This document shows, piece by piece, positions 62,863 through 64,000 of a DNA stretch of 64,000 nucleotides. Source of the DNA: Robertmurraya sp047302285 (GTDB lineage: Bacteria; Bacillota; Bacilli; Bacillales; Cytobacillaceae); assembly GCF_047302285.1 (NCBI RefSeq), contig NZ_CP154845.1, positions 4,216,001-4,280,000 of the forward strand. Direction: 5' to 3'. Position 1 is the first letter of the stretch; every line of letters starts with the position of its first letter. The notes under the pieces are model-generated. The model was given only the letters and a program-made list of their open reading frames with translations. It had not been told where the DNA came from and did no database searches. Made by a program: the position numbers and the translations under genes.

Positions 62863-62907
62863 TCTTTTCATTGATAGTTAACAATATCAATATGCGCAAT
62901 GAGAGGT
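62863..62907. promoter_or_regulatory. Nested inverted repeats upstream of the catalase gene
   Basis: CCTCTC/GAGAGG forms the outer and ATTGATA/TATCAAT the inner inverted repeat, around GTTAAC, directly upstream of the catalase start. It may be a regulator site or a leader hairpin. Confidence 0.35.
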
Positions 62908-62934
62908 GATTTTATGAAAGAAAGGAAAATTTTT

Positions 62935-63231
62935 TCAGAGAACCTTTACTAACCACATGATTTCCGGTATGAAAAAAAAGAGAATACCTGCTACACAAAT
63001 AAGGATGGAACCTAATGTGTAATATAATTCTCTCTTCCGATAGTTTTGTATGACAAGGACAATATTCGAAAAAATCATGATGAGAAGAAGCCAAATCGTT
63101 CCTCCTCTTTCAAAAGTGTTCTCATATTCGAGCGTAAAGTACCCGATCATGATGAAGAGGATAATCGAAATCATGAAAAAGGTTTTCCCTCTCTTATTCC
63201 ATGTAGAGGTTTCTGTTGAATTTACCTTCAT
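62935..63231 (-). CDS. Small membrane protein, unknown function (98 aa)
   Basis: Protein with three hydrophobic segments (about 18-33, 43-61 and 70-95) and a polar start (MKVNSTETSTWNKRGK). I do not recognise the family. GGAGGAG precedes the ATG. It lies 26 bases after a second small membrane gene on the same strand, so the two may be an operon. Confidence 0.65.
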   Translation of the reverse strand: MKVNSTETSTWNKRGKTFFMISIILFIMIGYFTLEYENTFERGGTIWLLLIMIFSNIVLVIQNYRKRELYYTLGSILICVAGILFFFIPEIMWLVKVL

Positions 63232-63257
63232 TAGTAGCTCCTCCTATTTGATTCAGC

Positions 63258-63473
63258 CTACAACTTCCCTTGTTTGATCCAACTCCAAATTCGATAGCTT
63301 CCTAGTAATGCTAGCAAAAATACTACTAGTAACTGCATGACCCAGAACGATAGCATTTCTATTTCCTTCAATTCCTCTACCATCGTACCAACCCAAATGG
63401 AGAAACCGATAAACATACACCATATAAATACGGTCGGAATAATCCAAAGGATTCGTAGTTTTGTATTTTTCAA
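63258..63473 (-). CDS. Small membrane protein, unknown function (71 aa)
   Basis: Two hydrophobic segments (about 9-29 and 42-60) and a basic end. It starts with TTG, eight bases after AAGGGAGG; the ribosome binding site lies in the last codons of the upstream GNAT fragment. Unrecognised family. Probably co-transcribed with the 98-residue membrane gene that follows. Confidence 0.65.
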   Translation of the reverse strand: MKNTKLRILWIIPTVFIWCMFIGFSIWVGTMVEELKEIEMLSFWVMQLLVVFLLALLGSYRIWSWIKQGKL

Positions 63474-63476
63474 CTA

Positions 63477-63578
63477 TCATTCCTCCCTTGAGCGATTCGT
63501 TAATTCAAATACTCGCTCTGCATCTGCTAATTCTATTTGTCTTAACATAAGTTCTTCATCAATATCATATGTAAACAC
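63477..63578 (-). pseudogene. N-terminal stub of a RimL-type acetyltransferase
   Basis: A 33-residue frame (GTG start, GAGGGG upstream) reading DEELMLRQIELADAERVFEL then TNRSRE, which is the start of ribosomal-protein-serine acetyltransferases (RimL). It stops where the family continues for about 145 more residues. It overlaps the ribosome binding site of the next gene. It looks like a truncated remnant that may still be translated. Confidence 0.55.
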
Positions 63579-63678
63579 GATCGTTCCCCTCATTTCGAAT
63601 GATCATATCGACTAGCTCCTTTAAGAATCCAGCCTGTCATTTTTCATCCAATTAAACGATTGATCAACCTCTTTGGAT

Positions 63679-64000
63679 TCACGTCATTTTCACCGTCTCT
63701 TTAATTTGTTCTTTTGCTGCTCGATCGCGAATTTCGTAGATTTCGAAAGTCCCTTTTTCAAAGAATAATGGAAATCTTCTCCGAAACCATGGTTGCATCG
63801 GTAAATTTAGCGCCTCCTTTATTGGGACCCACCGTAGTTCTCCTTCTGGTGGATTTTCTAATAGTTCACCCTCAAATGACTGGGCCAAATAATTAAAGAC
63901 CATATATCGATAATTTTCTTCTGGATCAACGAATTCAGCTAACCCCTTATAAACAAGATCCTTCACTTTTAAGCCTGTTTCTTCCCACACTTCACGGATC
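63679..64000 (-). CDS. NUDIX hydrolase (5' part outside window)
   Basis: C-terminal part (about 107 residues) of a NUDIX pyrophosphohydrolase. The second half of the Nudix box, IREVWEETGLKV, is at the window edge, followed by the usual strands (NYRYMVFNYLAQSFEGEL) and the closing FPLFFEKGTFEIYEIRD region. The pattern resembles 8-oxo-dGTP diphosphatases (MutT/YtkD-like), but the substrate cannot be fixed without the N-terminus. The gene continues right of the window. Confidence 0.88.
   Translation of the reverse strand, partial: IREVWEETGLKVKDLVYKGLAEFVDPEENYRYMVFNYLAQSFEGELLENPPEGELRWVPIKEALNLPMQPWFRRRFPLFFEKGTFEIYEIRDRAAKEQIKETVKMT

Noticed and set aside
62863..62907. PerR box upstream of the catalase gene
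   Set aside because: The sequence is palindromic but lacks the TTATAAT-N-ATTATAA consensus, so it is only reported as an unassigned inverted repeat.

Overview
The window is a low-GC Gram-positive chromosome segment, almost certainly from a Bacillaceae species. Support comes from strong AAGGAGG-type ribosome binding sites, frequent GTG/TTG starts, the gatCAB - dagK - rlmCD neighbourhood with a putP-type symporter nearby (an order I recall from Bacillus), CzcD/CzrA, AdhA/AdhR and PlsY homologues, and Firmicute-style riboswitches. I cannot name the genus from sequence alone.

Layout. (1) 1-10.2 kb: the 3' part of katG, a palindromic repeat array, then a complete four-gene Wadjet (JetABCD) plasmid/phage-defence operon on the minus strand in the order jetD-jetA-jetB-jetC. 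(2) 10.6-19.3 kb: a CYP152-type fatty-acid peroxygenase, a zinc-type CDF exporter with its ArsR repressor and operator, a chemoreceptor placed behind a cyclic-di-GMP class I riboswitch and terminator, and a hydroxyacid dehydrogenase plus BASS transporter divergent from a FadR-type regulator with a clear operator. (3) 19.4-24.5 kb: a frameshifted holin-like type I toxin with a convergent antisense RNA, an Uma2 protein, an Mrr-like nuclease, a 49-residue Cys-containing small protein, a lipoprotein, an EcsC protein with a kinase-like protein, and a yybP-ykoY (Mn2+) riboswitch that precedes only a very small membrane protein. (4) 24.5-28.1 kb: vanR-vanS-vanY-vanZ without D-Ala-D-Lac ligase genes; both putative VanR-controlled promoters carry the same phased repeats. 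(5) 28.2-41.4 kb: accessory DNA. It holds an SF1 helicase, a MNT gene beside an internally deleted HepT toxin, an EEP-fold nuclease, remnants of a serine recombinase, of a DUF3320-type nuclease and of a chemoreceptor, small unknown genes, and a GNAT/MarR/GNAT/YczE/PaiB(frameshifted) module bracketed by long imperfect direct repeats. (6) 41.4-64 kb: core genes. These are rlmCD, dagK, a four-gene ECF sigma/anti-sigma/membrane operon, plsY, a thioredoxin-like gene, gatCAB, adhA/adhR, a YueI protein, aceA, a Ca2+/Na+ exchanger, putP with a 35-residue accessory peptide, pruA, a catalase, two small membrane genes and the 3' part of a NUDIX hydrolase.

How the genes fit together. KatG and the second catalase handle peroxide. 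putP and pruA face each other and form a proline uptake/oxidation pair. AdhR-AdhA is an aldehyde-stress pair. vanRSYZ looks like a cell-wall-antibiotic sensing and tolerance module. Wadjet, the Mrr-like nuclease and the decayed HEPN/MNT and nuclease-helicase genes show successive rounds of gain and loss of defence genes. No tRNA, rRNA or CRISPR array was seen.
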